The notes below the pieces were generated by a model. It saw only the letters and a list, made by a program, of their open reading frames with translations, did no database searches and was not told the DNA's origin. Shown here piece by piece: positions 63,760-64,000 of a stretch of DNA of 64,000 nt (positions within the stretch are counted from its first letter, which is position 1; each line of letters opens with the position of its first letter). The DNA is taken from the NCBI GenBank assembly GCA_963773605.1, contig CAVZBT010000012.1, positions 1,116,001 to 1,180,000 on the forward strand, given 5' to 3'. Both the position numbers and the translations under genes were made by a program. The DNA comes from CAVZBT01 sp963773605 (GTDB lineage: Bacteria; Acidobacteriota; UBA6911).

Positions 63760-64000
63760 ATGCCGCACCGAACAGGCTTCGCCCTCGTGGTCCTCTGGAG
63801 CGTGCTGGCCGTCATGAGCGCCGCGGCGCGTCCAAGGGAAACCGGCTTCCTCAACCGCGCCGCGGAGGTCGGCGGCGTGAACTACCGGTACCAGGTTTAC
63901 GTTCCCCCGGAGTGGACGGGAAGCCGCAAGTGGCCCGTCGTCCTGTTTCTCCATGGCGCCGGCGAACGCGGCGAAGACGGCCTGCTGCAGACGCAGGTCG
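63760..64000 (+). CDS. Exported alpha/beta-hydrolase (prolyl-oligopeptidase/esterase-like), 3'-partial
   Basis: The first 80 codons of a gene cut by the window end. Signal peptide (MPHRTGFALVVLWSVLAVMS then AAARP), then the start of an alpha/beta-hydrolase: NYRYQVYVPPEWTGSRKWPV and VLFLHGAGERGEDG, whose HGAGERG is the oxyanion-hole strand of secreted esterase or PHB-depolymerase-like enzymes. The nucleophile lies outside. ATG follows GGCAGGAG. Confidence 0.75.
   Translation, partial: MPHRTGFALVVLWSVLAVMSAAARPRETGFLNRAAEVGGVNYRYQVYVPPEWTGSRKWPVVLFLHGAGERGEDGLLQTQV

Overview
The window is GC-rich, densely coded DNA, most likely from a member of the Acidobacteriota. Three family-level signs support this: a PadR regulator followed directly by a duplicated-permease protein of the acidobacterial 'ADOP' type (26.5-29.6 kb), a secreted von Willebrand A protein of the acidobacterial VWFA-related type (0.9-2.0 kb), and two large TonB-dependent receptors that begin with a carboxypeptidase-regulatory-like domain (20.1-22.5 and 30.0-33.2 kb). 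No rRNA, tRNA or CRISPR array was recognised by eye.

Layout. 0-3 kb: end of mpl (murein recycling), a VWA protein and an ECF sigma factor. 3.0-7.1 kb: an operon of exported proteins, a Tat-signal DegT-like aminotransferase, a DoxX/TIM-barrel fusion carrying a TGAT flavinylation-like motif, and ApbE, the enzyme that flavinylates such motifs. 7.3-16 kb: cytochrome P460, a YdcF-like protein, an SDR, a parvulin chaperone, two sodium-coupled transporters, an aldo/keto reductase and a hotdog protein. 16.3-19.9 kb: a HEPN/MNT pair and a frame-broken multicopper oxidase in a gene-poor stretch. 20-33 kb: a hybrid sensor kinase in one transcription unit with a TonB receptor, the PadR/ADOP unit and a second TonB receptor. 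33.4-47 kb: mostly housekeeping and metabolic genes, including a CitE-like lyase, a kinase-like/nuclease-like fusion overlapping hpt, a cyclophilin, an aminotransferase, an acyltransferase-MutS reading frame, trmL, a fatty-acid oxidation protein and a stand-alone LigD phosphoesterase domain. 47.5-55.6 kb: an OmpA lipoprotein, exported sugar-acid enzymes (ManD-like, AGE-like, MR/MLE-like) and a three-gene unit made of a small GG-containing protein, a periplasmic C39 peptidase and a TPR/outer-membrane barrel protein. 55.7-56.5 kb: remains of mobile DNA. 56.6-61.6 kb: a bacteriocin-like export operon. 61.9-64 kb: an ICMT-like methyltransferase, an acetyltransferase, a thioesterase and the start of an esterase.

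The most interesting system is at 56.6-61.6 kb on the minus strand. Two small, easily missed genes (61465-61635 and 61239-61412) encode 56- and 57-residue peptides with double-glycine leaders. They are followed by an ABC permease, its ATPase and a C39-peptidase ABC exporter. The predicted mature peptides are unrelated in most positions but both carry Cys at core position 6 and a second Cys 30-31 residues later. A second C39-based unit lies only 4 kb away, at 51.6-54.2 kb, with the peptidase in the periplasm and an outer-membrane barrel in place of an ABC exporter.

Several otherwise intact genes are broken by single-base indels (mpl, multicopper oxidase twice, sensor kinase, TonB receptor 2, trmL, the fadB-like gene). 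Nearly all are +1 insertions. This points to residual sequence error as much as to pseudogenes, and it affects how the apparent acyltransferase-MutS fusion should be read. A family of palindromic intergenic repeats recurs at 29.8, 38.7, 48.4, 48.6 and 61.8 kb.
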